Positions 43,308 to 54,597 of a stretch of DNA of 64,000 nucleotides are shown one piece after another. Location of the stretch: positions 2,397,465 through 2,461,464 of the forward strand of contig VZQC01002896.1 in NCBI GenBank assembly GCA_009823505.1, in the 5' to 3' direction. This stretch comes from Rhizomys pruinosus (Eukaryota > Chordata > Mammalia > Rodentia > Spalacidae). How positions within the stretch are numbered: position 1 is the first letter of the stretch; each line of letters opens with the position of its first letter. Position numbers and translations under genes: made by a program. The notes beneath the pieces are model-generated. The model made no database searches. It was not told the origin of the DNA and saw only the letters and a list, made by a program, of their open reading frames with translations.

Positions 43308-43410
43308 GAGGCATGGTAGTACACACCTGTAATCCTAAGACTTTGGAGACCTGGAAGAAGGGAGGAGGGTTCAAGGTCAGCCTAACCTGTGGAATGACCC
43401 TATCTAAAAC
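43308..43410 (+). mobile_element. Old B1-like SINE
   Basis: GGCATGGTAGTACACACCTG ... CTTTGGAGACCTGG. 43411-43645 is AT-rich unique DNA without a named feature. Confidence 0.6.
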
Positions 43411-43654
43411 CAAACAAATGTTTGCATGTACACAGAAGTCCCTGGAATGTTACTGACCTTTGGCCAAACCCTGGGAATATTAACTTCATAATGTCTCCTT
43501 CCTTGGATTTACTGAATGAAGTATGATTAATAAAATTACATATATTTAAGCTGTACAATGTAATGCATATATAATACATATATAAATGTACATTATACAT
43601 ACATATATGTTTATATAGATGATTACCACAACAAACTAACATATCCTACTTTTC

Positions 43655-43851
43655 GTTTTTTTATTTTACGTGTATGAGTGGACTGCCCGCATGTATGTAA
43701 GTGCACCTGTGCACAGAGGTCAGAAGAGGATGTCAGATGCCCTAGAACTGGAGTTACAGACTATTAGTTGCCATGTGGGTGCTTGGAATCAAACTGGATC
43801 CTCTGCAAGAGCAGCAGTGTTCTTAACTGCTGGGCCATCTCTCCAACCCTG
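43655..43851 (-). mobile_element. B2 SINE
   Basis: Reverse B2, older form, lacking the TGCAATGCC block (GCACCTGTGCACAGAGGTC). Confidence 0.8.
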
Positions 43852-43916
43852 ACAACTTTTTTTTTTTTGGTGGTAAGAGCACTTTAGATCTATTCTCTTA
43901 ATAAATTTCAAGTACT

Positions 43917-44128
43917 TGGGCTGGAGAGATGGCCTAGCGGTTAATAGTGCCAACTGCTCTTGCAGAGGACCTGGGTTCGATCCCCAGTACCCATATGGCG
44001 GCTGAGAACAGTCTTTAACTCCAGTTCCAGGGGAATCCGACACCCTCTTCTGACCTCCGAGGCACTGCACAACACAAGTGCACAGACCTACATGCAGACA
44101 GTATATTCATACACATAAAAAATAAAGT
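43917..44128 (+). mobile_element. B2 SINE
   Basis: Forward B2 with A box TGGCCTAGCGG. A B1 follows in its tail. Confidence 0.9.
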
Positions 44129-44134
44129 TAAAGA

Positions 44135-44282
44135 GCCGGGCATGGTGGTGCACGCCTTTAATCCTAGCACTTGGGAGGCAGAGGCAGGTGGATCTTTGTG
44201 AGTTCAAGGCCAGCCTGGTCTACAGAGTAAGTTCCAGGACAGCTGGGGCTATAGGGAGACCCTGTCTCAAAAAAAAAAAAAA
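44135..44282 (+). mobile_element. B1 SINE
   Basis: Forward B1 near consensus. AATAAAGTTAAA is found on both sides (about 44121 and 44296). 44283-44608 holds no gene. Confidence 0.9.
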
Positions 44283-44608
44283 TCACCCCCCCAAAAATAA
44301 AGTTAAAAAAATAAAAAATATTTATTTAAAAAAATTTCAAGTACCCATTATTAACTATTGTTAGCATTCTGTACATTAGGTCTGTAGGACATATTCATCT
44401 TCTCACAGAAAATTTGTACCTTCTACCAACATTTCCCCATTTCCTGCTGGAATGTTCTTCACTTGACAGTTTTGTGTAACCAGAGCAATCAATGATATTA
44501 AATTGGGTCATCAGAATTGATTTGTACAAACATTAGTAATGATGGTGTACCCTCTACTTCATTGTTGAGGGGGTCATGATTTCGGTTAACCATATATGGA
44601 TGGTCAAT

Positions 44609-45127
44609 GTGATGGTCAATCTTCCTTCTCAATATGACTGGACTTAGGATCACCTGGGAGACACACACATACACACACCTCTGGGTCTGTCTGTGAGGGA
44701 GTTTTCAGAGAGATTTAATAAGGAGTGAAGACCGGTCCTCAATGTGGGTAGGACCATCCCATGGCTTGGGGTCTCAGACCTTACTAAAAGGTAAAAAGCA
44801 GCAAGCTGAGCAGCAGCACTTGTCCCTCTGCTCCCTGACTGCAGACACCACGTGACACATGTCCCTCTGCTCCCTGACTGCAGACACCACGTGACACATG
44901 TCCCTCTGCTCCCTGACTGCAGACACCACGTGACACATGTCTCTCTGCTCCCTGACTGCAGACACCACGTGACACATGTCTCATTCTCCTGCTGCTTCTG
45001 CTAGAGCCACTTTCACTACCAGGCCAAAGCTGTCATGATATACTGAGTCCTCAAACTATGAACCAAAATAAACCCGTCCCTCTTGAAGCTACTTTTGTTA
45101 GGCAGCAGTCATAGCAGAATTGACACA
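44609..45127 (+). mobile_element. Solo LTR-type element with internal minisatellite
   Basis: Block beginning TGTGATGGTCAATC and ending TTGACACA, with AATAAA at 45067-45072 near its 3' end. The general order (GGTCAATC ... AGGATCACCTGGGAGACAC ... CTGACTGCAGACACC ... AAATAAACCC) resembles a dispersed rodent LTR I have seen but cannot name. No target duplication found, so the ends are approximate. Confidence 0.55.
44821..44976. repeat. 39-bp minisatellite, four units
   Basis: Units start at 44821, 44860, 44899 and 44938 and are identical except for one C-to-T change in the fourth. Each contains CACGTGAC. As 39 is a multiple of 3, the minus strand stays open across the array, giving repeated-peptide frames that are by-products, not genes. 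Confidence 0.95.
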
Positions 45128-45440
45128 CTCATGTAGCCAGAATAGTTTCCAACATGTTCACTTCACATATAAACAAAGTTCCATATCCTTGAATTCATGT
45201 TAGCTTCCTTGAGAGAGAATTTTCACAGGTTCCAGTAATTTACTGCTAGAAATATGGTGTCCTGTGCGCCCTGGGAAGGAAAGATTTACAAGACGGAAGA
45301 CGGACTTCCCACTGCAATATCTTTGTGCTACTGATCACAGTACTTTTTACTGGAATAAGTCTTAGCCACATGACCTCCCTGAGTCTTGTAAATCATTCTG
45401 ATGAACTATCTTGAGGTAGGTCATGGAATTCTAGAAACCT
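45128..45440. other. Unique DNA, no feature
   Basis: No gene or repeat recognised. Confidence 0.5.
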
Positions 45441-45444
45441 TTTT

Positions 45445-45797
45445 TTGGTCTTTTTTGAACCAGGGTCTCCCTGTAGCCCCAGCTGTCCTGGAACTCACTC
45501 TGTAGACCAGGCTGACCTTGAACTCAAAGATCCGCCTGCCTCTGCCTCCTGAGTGCTAGGATTAAAGGCGTGTGCCACGTGTATGAATGTACTGTCTGCA
45601 TGCAGGTTTGTGCACCCGTGTCGTGCGATGCCGCGGAGGTCCGAAGAGGGTGTCGGATTCCCCTGGAACTGGAGTCCTCCTGGAATTGGAGTTTCAGATG
45701 GTTCTCGGCCGCCAGGTGGGTGCTGGGGATCAAACCTGGGTCCTCTGCAAGAGCAGTGGGTGCTCTCAACTGCTAGGCCATCTCTCCAGCCCCCCAA
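45445..45797 (-). mobile_element. B1 fused to full-length B2 (different junction)
   Basis: Reverse B1 (45445-45579) loses its last ~12 head bases and passes straight into a complete reverse B2 (45580-45797, with the 17-bp duplication) at GTGTGCCAC/GTGTATGAATG. In sense orientation this is B2 tail to B1. Only a weak CTAGAA match is seen at the flanks, so it could be a B1-B2 fusion or a B2 inserted into a B1 and then a deletion. Confidence 0.7.
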
Positions 45798-46017
45798 TAC
45801 TAGAATTTTCAAATGACAGAGACCTCTCCTGTCTCTAGCATAGTTCCAACACAGAGACAAAGCCACTGCCATACATACAGCCTGGGGCTTTGGGGGAGGG
45901 AACTTATGAGTTCACTCACTCAGAGAAGGCTGAAACTGCTGCCCAGTATCGGGAAGTCCTTCATTGTCCACTCTTCCACCATCAGCCTACTACCAGAGGA
46001 TGTGGAATTGTTCATGG

Positions 46018-46127
46018 TTGGGGACCACAGCTCCAAGTTCACTGGAAAGGACCACATTTCCAGCTCACTATAGGGGCACCACAGCTCTAGGTTCACAGGA
46101 GGGGGACACAGTTCCAGCTCACCTTAT
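46018..46127. repeat. Imperfect ~27-bp tandem repeat, four units
   Basis: Degenerate units of the form GGGACCACAGCTCCAAGTTCA at about 46018, 46045, 46074 and 46101, 65-80% alike by eye. Confidence 0.7.
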
Positions 46128-46134
46128 AACATTT

Positions 46135-46241
46135 TTTAAAAGATTTCATGTGAATGCGTGTTTGCCTGCATGCATGTAAGTGCAGCAAGGAGGTGAGAAG
46201 AGTCAGTGCTCATAGCTGCTGAGCCATATCTCCAGCCCCCA
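46135..46241 (-). mobile_element. B2 SINE, internally deleted
   Basis: Reverse B2: TTTCATGTGAATGCGTGTTTGC then directly GAGCCATATCTCCAGCCCC. The middle ~80 bp is missing. Confidence 0.65.
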
Positions 46242-46299
46242 GAAATTATTTTTTGTTGGTGTTAATCTCCAGATCACTTTACGTAAAAATATATTCAAG

Positions 46300-46400
46300 A
46301 AGATGACCTGGTTCAAATCTTGGTTTCACCACTCCTCAGTCATGTGACCCATTTGTACTTTAAGTTGTGAATCACTGGTTTATTCACCTGTAATACTAGA
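46300..46400 (+). mobile_element. MIR SINE
   Basis: GACCTGGTTCAAATCTTGG, ACCACTCCTCAGTCATGTGA and TTAAGTTGTGAATCA match the MIR core order. Confidence 0.6.
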
Positions 46401-46748
46401 AAATTCTTTGGCAGTTTCATAAGGGACAAGTCTGGGAGGGAGGGGTATAAGAAACTTCCCAAGGAAGAGATGAGCTCTAAGAGTGGCAAGATTCAAAACA
46501 AAAGGGAATAAAACGTATTCAGCAACCAAAGTGCCTAAGTATTTGGTAACCACAAGGAAGACAAGGTTAATACATTGAAAAAAAAATTTAGCCTTGCCCC
46601 AGGAGGCCCATCTCCTTTCATCCAAGTCCATCGCTCTAAGCAGAAGTGCTGCCAGCATGTCTAATAAACTGCTCTGCAAGGTTGCGACACTGGCCTGACA
46701 CCTGGGGATGAAAGGCACTGGACACTGGAGAATAAGATGCTAGGTTTT

Positions 46749-47481
<733 letters not shown>

Positions 47482-48078
47482 TAGACATGATTGCAGGCAA
47501 AGTGATGGCAGTAGCAGGCTATGGTGATGTGGGCAAGGGCTGTGCTGAGGTGCTGAGGGGGTTCTGGACTCAAATCATCATCACCGATATTGACTCAGTG
47601 TACCACAGGCTACCAGGAGGGCTGAGGTGACCACTATGGACGAGGCCTCTAAGGAGGGGAACATTTCTGGCACTATCATGGAGGATGATGCCATTGGGTG
47701 TAACACTAGACACTGATGTAGAGATTGATGTGAAGGGGCTCAAGGAGAACGCTGTGGAGAAAGTGAGCATCAAGCCTCAGGTAGACTGCCACTGACTAAA
47801 GAATGGGCACCACATCATCCTGCTGGTCAATCTGGGTTGTGCCATGGGTCACCCCAGCTTTGCAATGAGCAACTCCTTCAGCCAAGTGATGGTATACATT
47901 GAGATGTGGACCTATCTGGGCAAATATCCTGTTGGAGTTCACTTCCCAAGAAGCTGAATGAGGCAGTGGCTGGAGGCCTTCTGGGAGAGCTGAAGGCGAA
48001 GCTGAGCAGGCTGAGTTGGGCCGTCAGGCCTGATCATTAGTGCTACTGAGAACCAGGACTGCCTTTCACCTTCCAGCT

Positions 48079-48483
48079 TGTTCTGGTTTGTCTTTCATTG
48101 CTGTGACAAAACACTCTGACCGACACCAACTTGGAGAGGAAAGGGTTTATTCAGCTTACATCTGGGTCACAGTTCATCACTCAGGGAGCCCAAGGCAGGA
48201 ACTCAGGGCAGGAACCTGGAGGCAGGAGCTGAAGCACAGGCCATGGAGGAATGCTGTTCACTGGCTTGCTCCCCTGGCCCATGCCCAGCCTGACCTCTTA
48301 CACAGTACACAAAAACCTGCCCAGGGTGGCACCACCCATAGTGGGCTGGGCCCTCCCACATTGCTCAACAATCAAGACGATACTCCACAGACATGGCCAC
48401 AGGCCAGTCCAATGGAGCCAATTCCCCAATTGAGGCTCCCTCAACCCAGGTGTGTCAAGTTGACACTAAAGCTATCCAGCACA
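48079..48483 (-). mobile_element. 3' LTR (minus-strand element)
   Basis: TG...CA ends (TGTTCTGG ... CCAGCACA on plus). A poly(A) signal AATAAA is readable on the minus strand near plus 48147-48153. The TATA-like site is mutated relative to the other LTR (CTTACA for CTTATA). Confidence 0.85.
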
Positions 48484-49658
48484 ATTGACCCCTTGTCAAC
48501 TTGACACACAAAACACATCACTATTAAACCACCACCTTTCCAGTTCTTATCCCCAAAGTATGATGTTAACATTAATCACAACCTAAGACAGTACAACCTT
48601 AAAAGCCCCACAGTCCTTAAAATGTCCAAACACTTAAAAGTTCACAGTCTATTAAAAGTCTCTTAACTGTGGGCTGCTGTAAAATCCAAAACAAGTACTG
48701 TCTTATTTCAAAGGGAAGAATCAGGCACACTCAAACAAAACCTAAGTCCAGCAAGTAGCTCAAGGCTGGACACCTGGGACTCACTCACAATCTTCTGGGC
48801 TCCAAAGGGTTTTGGCAGCTCCCCTTCTCTGACTCTGCCATCCATGGCACACACAGCTCATCTCGCAGGCCCAGGCTGACTCCATTCCACACCTGCTGCT
48901 GCTCTTGGTGGTCGTCCCATGGTCCTGGCATCTCCAAAAAGCTGGGGTCGCCACTGAAACTGAGGCAGCACCTTCACCAATGGTCTCTTCTGACCTCTCC
49001 TGGTGCAAAGCCTCAGCTTCTCTCCATGACCCCTGCAATCCTGGGGTCTTCACAGCAACCGAGGTGCACTTCCACCAATGGTCTTTCCTGACCTCTCACA
49101 GTGCCAAGCCTCGGCTGCTCTCTGTGACCCCCTCAAATTTCAACACCGGAACCATATAGGAGACTCTTACACGTTACCAAGTCCGGCTTCTGGCTCGAGA
49201 TGGAGGCTCAGGCCCTTTCTGGGTCACAGCTTCTGTGTGCTGACCTTGAAGATATTCTCCCCAGAAGATTTCACCTCAGTGATGCTGGTCTCTTGTTACT
49301 TACAGCTGATTTTTCAGCCCCAGCTAACCAGCATCAATTGCCCCAGTACCACAAAAGTTTCACTTCAGGTTCTGGTCTCTTGTTACTTACAGCTGATTCT
49401 CCACAGCCCCAGCTGACCAGAACCCACAGATTACACAGTCCTGATGATCTCTGCTCTCCTTTGAAACTAGAAACTTCACAAGCCAGGCCTCCATCTTCTA
49501 CAACTCCTTCAGCAAAACTGCTCCAAGCTCCACAGCAACAATCTTTAGGCATTCAATGATCTTCCCAGCCCAAAGTTCCAAACGCCTCCACAATCCTTCC
49601 CCAAAACACCAAGGTCAGGTCTGTCACAGCAATACCCCACTCTTCTGGTACCAATTTC

Positions 49659-50066
49659 TGTCCTAGTTTGTCTTCCATTGCTGTGACAAAACACTCTGAC
49701 CAACACCAACTTGGGGAGGAAAGGGTTTATTCAGCTTACATCTCCTGGGTCACAGTTCATCACTTAGGGAGCCCAAGGCAGGAACTCAGGGCAGGAACCT
49801 GGAGGCAGGAGCTGAAGCACAGGCCATGGAGGAATGCTGTTCACTGGCTTGCTCCCCTGGCCCATGCCCAGCCTGACCTCTTATACAGTACACAAAAACC
49901 TGCCCAGGGTGGCACCGCCCACTGTGGGCTGGGCTCTCCCACACTGCTCAACAATCAAGACAATACTCCACAGATGTGGCCACAGGCCAGTCCAATGGAG
50001 CCAATTCCCCAATAGAGGCTCCCTCAACCAAGGTGTGTCAAGTTGACACTAAAGCTATCCAGCACA
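49659..50066 (-). mobile_element. 5' LTR (minus-strand element)
   Basis: Minus-strand TATAAG (plus 49880-49885) and AATAAA (plus 49726-49731) in promoter-to-poly(A) order. Differs from the other LTR at roughly 17-20 positions by eye. Confidence 0.85.
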
Positions 50067-50181
50067 CAGCTGTCATCCTTGTTCCAGTCCCCACATCTGT
50101 TCTCAAGAGCAAATTGAACCAACTTAGCAATTGTCAGTGTCCTCCCCCACCCAGGTACTGGCCACTCAGTGTTTGGCCTTT

Positions 50182-50335
50182 TTTTTTTTTTTGATGTTTT
50201 TGAGACAGAGTCTCCCTGTAGCCCCAGCTGTCCTGGAACTCACTATGTAGACCAGGCTGGCCTTGAACTCACAGAGATCTGCCTATCTCTACCTCCTGAG
50301 TGCTGGGATTACAGGCATGTGCCACTATGCCCAGC
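50182..50335 (-). mobile_element. B1 SINE inside AHCY pseudogene 3'UTR
   Basis: Reverse B1. TTGGCCTTT at 50173-50181 and 50336-50344 is the target duplication. Confidence 0.92.
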
Positions 50336-50604
50336 TTGGCCTTTGCTGTATCCCCCATATTGTCGCAAGGGTGGCAAGGGGAATTGAGAAGCCCTGTAGA
50401 GATGGTGATACAAGGGAGCCATCCATAGGGAACAGTGAACTCAGGGGTCTTGGATTTCCTTAGGCAGGAAGTTGCTAATGGTGTACATATGTATACTCAT
50501 ACACACAAAACATTGTTCCAAATTATATTTCCTGATTAAATCGAAAGTAACTTTCAATTGCATTGGTTTTCATGTATCTATGTAAAATTATAAGAAAGTG
50601 GATC

Positions 50605-50800
50605 TGGAGAGAGGGCTCAGTGGTTAAGAGCACTGGCTGCTCTTGCAGACGACCTAGGTTTGGTTCCCAGCACCCACATGGCAGCTAACAACAGTCTGTA
50701 ACTTACATTCCAGGGATCAGACACCTTCTTCTGACCTACACAAGCACTACACAACATGGGTGCACTTACTCAGGCAATATACTCAAACACATAAAATTTA
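50605..50800 (+). mobile_element. B2 SINE
   Basis: Forward B2, older form (GGATCTGGAGAGAGGGCTCA ... CTCAAACACATAAAATTTA). Confidence 0.85.
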
Positions 50801-50814
50801 TAAGAAAGCTAATT

Positions 50815-51056
50815 ATTATTATTATTATTTATTATTTTTTTTTGAGACAGGCCAGGAACTTACTCTTTAGACCGGGCTGGCCTTGAACTCACAGAGATCC
50901 GCCTGCCTCTGGCTCCCAAGTGCTAGGATAAAGGTGTATACAACCACGCCTGGCTTAAAGACTGTTCTTAGCCTCCATGTGGGTGCTGGGAATTGAATCC
51001 AGATCCTCTGCAAGAGCAGTCAGTGCTCTTAACTACTGAGCCATCTCTCTAGCCCC
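50815..51056 (-). mobile_element. Composite B2-B1 SINE, locus 5
   Basis: Reverse B1 (5' of GAGACAGGCCAGGAACTT, partly deleted) continues as GGCTTAAAGACTGTTCTTAG into the reversed B2 head ending TCTCTAGCCCC. AGAAAGCTAATT at 50803-50814 and 51057-51068 flanks both halves. No later insertion at the junction. Confidence 0.9.
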
Positions 51057-51142
51057 AGAAAGCTAATTTTTTATTAAAGTTAATTTGACCATTGGACTTA
51101 AGAACTTTCTCAGACATAACATTCAAAAAACTGAGGTGTTAG

Positions 51143-51402
51143 TAGTAAATATATCTAATTTCTATAGAATATAGGGAATAAAATATATATCTAAATACCT
51201 AGCTCCAAATTTTTCATTTAATGGTTTATTTTTCTGAAGTCCTAGGATTTGAACCCAGGGCCTTGTGCCTGGTAGTAAATATATCTAATTTCTACACAAT
51301 ATAGGGAATAAAATATATATCTAAATACCTAGCTCCAAATTTTTCATTTAATGGTTTATTTTTCTGAAGTCCTGGGATTTGAACCCAGGGCCTTGTGCCT
51401 GG
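51143..51402. repeat. 130-bp tandem duplication
   Basis: 51143-51272 and 51273-51402 agree except at a few bases (TCTATAGAAT/TCTACACAAT and CCTAGGATT/CCTGGGATT). The unit contains a SINE-like block (TTTGAACCCAGGGCCTTGTG). Confidence 0.95.
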
Positions 51403-51509
51403 TAAGCAAGTGCTCTACTTTATTTTGAACGATTATCTTTTCCATATTTTTGATTAATGGAAATAAATTTGTTTCAGTTACGAAATAAGTGACCTATTAA
51501 AATTAATTT

Positions 51510-51671
51510 AGGCTGGGCGTGGTGGTGCATGCCTTTAATCCCAGCACTCGGGAGGCAGAGGCAGGCGGATCTCTGTGAGTTCAAGGCCAGCCTGGTCTAC
51601 ATAGTGAGCTCCAGGTCACCTGGGACAAAAGGGAGACCCTGTCTCAAAAAGACAAAAAAAAAAAAAAAAAA
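51510..51671 (+). mobile_element. B1 SINE
   Basis: Forward B1 near consensus with an A tail. TTAAAATTAATTTA before and AAAATTAAGC after suggest the target. Confidence 0.88.
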
Positions 51672-51699
51672 TTAAGCAGTAAATGACCATTAAAACCTT

Positions 51700-52208
51700 T
51701 TTTTTTCTTTTTTGAGATAGGGTCTCCCTATAGCCCCAGCTGGTCTGGAACTCTGTAGACCAGGCTGGCCTTGAACTCAACAGAGATCCACCTGTCTATG
51801 CCTCCTGAGTGCTAGGATTAAAGGTATGTGGCACTACACCCCCATTAAAGATGCTTCTTGGGGGCTGGAGAGATAGCCTAGCGGTTAAGAGCACCGACTG
51901 CTCTTGCAGAGGACCCGGGTTCGATCCCCAGCACCCACATGGCGGCTAAGAACCGTCTGAAACTCCAATTCCAGGAGAACTCCAGTTCCAGGGGAATCCG
52001 ACACCCTCTTCTGACCTCCGCGGCATTGCACGACACAGGTGCACAAACCTACATGCAAACAGTACATTCATACACATAAATAAAATTAAAAAACAAAACA
52101 AAAAAAAAGATGCTTCTTAGCTGCCATGTGGGTGCTGGGAAATCAAATGCGCGTCCTCTGCAAGAGCAGTTGGCAACTCTTAATCACTGAGCCATTTCTC
52201 CAGCCCCC
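51700..52208 (-). mobile_element. Composite B2-B1 SINE, locus 6, split by a B2
   Basis: Reverse B1 (51700-51845) followed by ATTAAAGATGCTTCTT and the reversed B2 head (52107-52208, ending TTTCTCCAGCCCCC). CATTAAAACCTT (51688-51699) and CATTAAAACTTT (52209-52220) flank it. A forward B2 (51861-52105) sits at the junction, as in locus 4. Confidence 0.88.
51861..52105 (+). mobile_element. B2 SINE inserted at composite junction
   Basis: Forward B2 of the 17-bp-duplication subfamily. AAAGATGCTTCTTG (51847-51860) recurs as AAAGATGCTTCTTAG (52106-52120). Confidence 0.9.
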
Positions 52209-52214
52209 CATTAA

Positions 52215-52390
52215 AACTTTATAGAGCAAGCTAGATTGCTCAGTGGTAAGGGTGCTTGCTATCAAGTCTGATGACTTGAGTTTATTCCCTGGGACCCACA
52301 GGGAGGAGAGAGAGAAATGACTTCTTCAGGTTGTCCTCTGACCACCCCAAGTGCATTGTGCCATGTTCACAACCTCCCTCTCAATAAATA
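52215..52390 (+). mobile_element. B3-like SINE
   Basis: GATTGCTCAGTGGTAAGGG, AAGTCTGATGACTTGAGT and GGTTGTCCTCTGACC follow B3 order. Confidence 0.75.
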
Positions 52391-52409
52391 AATGTGAAAA
52401 AATAACCTG

Positions 52410-52820
52410 TATATAGGGACTCAGTGAGGACTTGAGTTTGGATCTAGCCTGGTGGTGTGTGTCTGTAACACCTGTGCAGGGGGAGAAACAGCAACACATG
52501 AATTCCTGGGCTCTTGCTGGCCAGCAAGTCTAGCAGAAATAATTAGTTTCAGCCACGCATGGTGGTGCATACCTTTAATTCCAGCACTCGGGAGCAGAGG
52601 CAAGCAGATATTTGTGAGCTCCAGGCCAGCTGGGACTAAAGGGAGACCCTGTCTCAAAAAAAAAAAAAAATTAGTTTCAGGTTCATGAAGAGATCCTGTC
52701 TTGGAAAATAAATAAGGTGGAGAGTGATAGAGGAAGACTCCTGATGCCAATCTGTGGATGTGCATGCACCATGTATGGGCAAGCACATCTACAAACACAT
52801 GTGCATGCACACACAAAAAA
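52410..52820 (+). mobile_element. B4-like SINE split by a truncated B1
   Basis: The outer element (TGGTGGTGTGTGTCTGTAAC ... TAGAGGAAGACTCCTGATGC ... GTGCATGCACACAC) is interrupted by B1 (+) at 52551-52668. AATTAGTTTCAG flanks the B1. Confidence 0.7.
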
Positions 52821-52873
52821 AACCAAAGCTAAATATTTGTATATAACAACTTCCTTTTTAAAGATATCTAAGG

Positions 52874-53105
52874 CTGGGCTGGAGAGATGGCCTAGCGGTT
52901 AAGAGTGCCGACCGCTCTTACAGAGGACTGGGGTTCGATCCCCAGCACCCACATGGCGGCCGAGAACTGTCTGAAACTCCAATTCCAGGAGAACTCCAGT
53001 TCCAGGGGAATCCGACACCCTCTTCTGACCTCCGTGGCATTGCACGACACGGGTGCACAGACTTGCATGCAGACAGGACATTCATACATATACAGAAATA
53101 AAATT
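52874..53105 (+). mobile_element. B2 SINE, 17-bp-duplication subfamily
   Basis: Forward B2 with intact A/B boxes and ACTCCAATTCCAGGAGA/ACTCCAGTTCCAGGGGA. AAAGATATCTAAGG flanks it. Confidence 0.92.
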
Positions 53106-53127
53106 TAAAAAATTAAAAAAAAAAGAT

Positions 53128-53398
53128 ATCTAAGGCCAAGTGTGGTCATATACTTCTGGAATCTCAGCTCTTAGGAGCTGAGGTAAGAAGACAAGACAAA
53201 TCCTGGACTAAAGATTGGAACTGTCACATGCCTTTAATCCTAGCACTTGGGAGGCAGAGGCAGGCAGATGTTTGTGAGTTCAAGGCCAGCCTGGTCTACA
53301 GAATGAGTTCCAGGACAGCTGGGGCTATAGGGAGACCCTGTCTCAAAGCGACCAAAAAAAAAAAAAAGATTGGAACTGTCTCAAAAAAATAAAAGGTA
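53128..53398 (+). mobile_element. Old B1-like SINE split by a young B1
   Basis: Outer remnant at 53128-53200. Young B1 (+) at 53223-53365. AAAGATTGGAACTGTC occurs on both sides of the young B1. Confidence 0.8.
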
Positions 53399-53402
53399 TC
53401 CA

Positions 53403-53660
53403 AATCATGTTTCTATTTTATTGAAACAGAATCTTATGTAGCCCAGGCTGACCTCAAACTTGTTATGTGGGGAAAGATGACCTTGAACTCCCGATCCTTC
53501 TGCCTCCCCCTGGATATAGTCCAAGGATGCATTTTTTTTTTTTTACTTAAATGAATTTCAACCGGGTTTGGTGGTACACACATAAAATCCTAGCACTTTG
53601 GAGGTCAGCCTGGGTTTCACACAGTCCAGAGAATCCTAATACTATGTAAGATATAGGCAC
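53403..53660. mobile_element. Two old B1-like remnants
   Basis: Reverse at 53403-53515 (CTTATGTAGCCCAGGCTGAC). Forward at 53558-53655 (GGGTTTGGTGGTACACACAT). Confidence 0.55.
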
Positions 53661-54294
53661 TGTCTGTAAAACTTTGATCAAAGATGCATGGGGCTTATAA
53701 TTTCCAATGAGCCCCATGATCTGACATGCATACTACACTGGGTTCTAACCAGACTAATGCTATCATCAGATCGGCAATTACAGCTCATCAGTGTCTCCTG
53801 CTAGAGAACTGTTATTAAGGAAACTTGTACCTAACTTTCTTACTTCATCTTAGGTTCCCTCAACTTACAACGTTTCCACCTAACACAGTCCTTTTCTGTT
53901 GTCGAGTGTGCCAATGGCTTATACGGCATCCGAGGCCCAGAGCCTCAATCTATTTGAAATTTAAAAGAGCTGGTCAAGGCAGGAAGAGTTCAAGTTGGAG
54001 CTCTACTTGGAACTCTACTTGCCCCAACTCAAAAAAAAATAAATAAATAAAAATAAAAAGCCTGAAAGGTAATTCTTACTGGGTATTGAGAGGCATTGTA
54101 TAAGCATACAACATGCTCTGGGTAGTAAATGGTACTTCTATTTTGGGTGACCCCTTGGAGGCAGGAGAAATGACCATGCCCAGTGTCGTATGGCTAGAAA
54201 ATTGCTGGTCCCAGGTAGAACTAGTTCTTAACCACTGTACTATAATGACAAAGTGTGTTGACATCTGTTGAGAGTTTAGGGTTTTATTGACTGG
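53660..54294. other. Unique DNA, no gene recognised
   Basis: The longest SINE-free stretch left of the CpG island apart from the AHCY region. A 73-codon frame at 53825-54046 has no recognisable domain. Nothing else stands out. Confidence 0.5.
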
Positions 54295-54490
54295 CAATAT
54301 GTCTCAATTGGCAGAGTGCTAGCCTTATATGCATGAAACCTCGAGTTGAGTCACATACACTGGGTGTGGTGATCCATGCCTATAATACCAGCACTAACAT
54401 TCAGGAGAATGAGAGGTTTGAGGTCATCCTTGACAGAATATCAAAGTCAAGCCAGCCTGGGATACACAAAACCCTGTTTCAAAAACAAAC
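54295..54490 (+). mobile_element. B4-like (ID+B1) SINE
   Basis: ID-type head (TCAATTGGCAGAGTGCTAGCC) then a B1-like part (CTGGGTGTGGTGATCCATGC ... ACCCTGTTTCAAAAAC). Confidence 0.65.
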
Positions 54491-54492
54491 AT

Positions 54493-54572
54493 ATGAGCTG
54501 GGTGTGGTGGCACACACTTTAATCCTGGCACTTAGGAGGCAGAGGCAGGTGGATCTCCATGAATTCCAGATC
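54493..54572 (+). mobile_element. B1 SINE, right half missing
   Basis: GAGCTGGGTGTGGTGGCAC ... GGTGGATCTCCATGAATTCC. Confidence 0.75.
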
Positions 54573-54597
54573 AAATATGAACAAAAAGAAAAAAACT

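Larger units (their letters stand above)
48079..50066 (-). mobile_element. Complete non-autonomous ERVL-type LTR element
   Basis: Two direct ~405-bp LTRs flank a ~1.18-kb interior without a retroviral gene. The whole is bounded by CAGCT on both sides (48074-48078 and 50067-50071), a 5-bp target duplication. On the minus strand a tRNA-Leu-like primer binding site (TGGTACCAGAAGAGTGGGG, plus 49635-49653) lies next to the 5' LTR. Both features fit class III ERVL/MaLR elements. Family name not assigned. Confidence 0.85.

Noticed and set aside
44821..44976. CRISPR-like regular repeats
   Set aside because: The units are directly adjacent with no spacers, in a mammalian genome; it is a minisatellite.
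44774..44984. Open frames encoding a four-fold repeated peptide (minus strand)
   Set aside because: Caused by a 39-bp minisatellite whose period is a multiple of three, inside an LTR-type element.
48040..48504. 154-codon plus-strand open frame
   Set aside because: It runs antisense through an LTR; a similar frame in the second LTR (49668-50015) shows it derives from the repeat.
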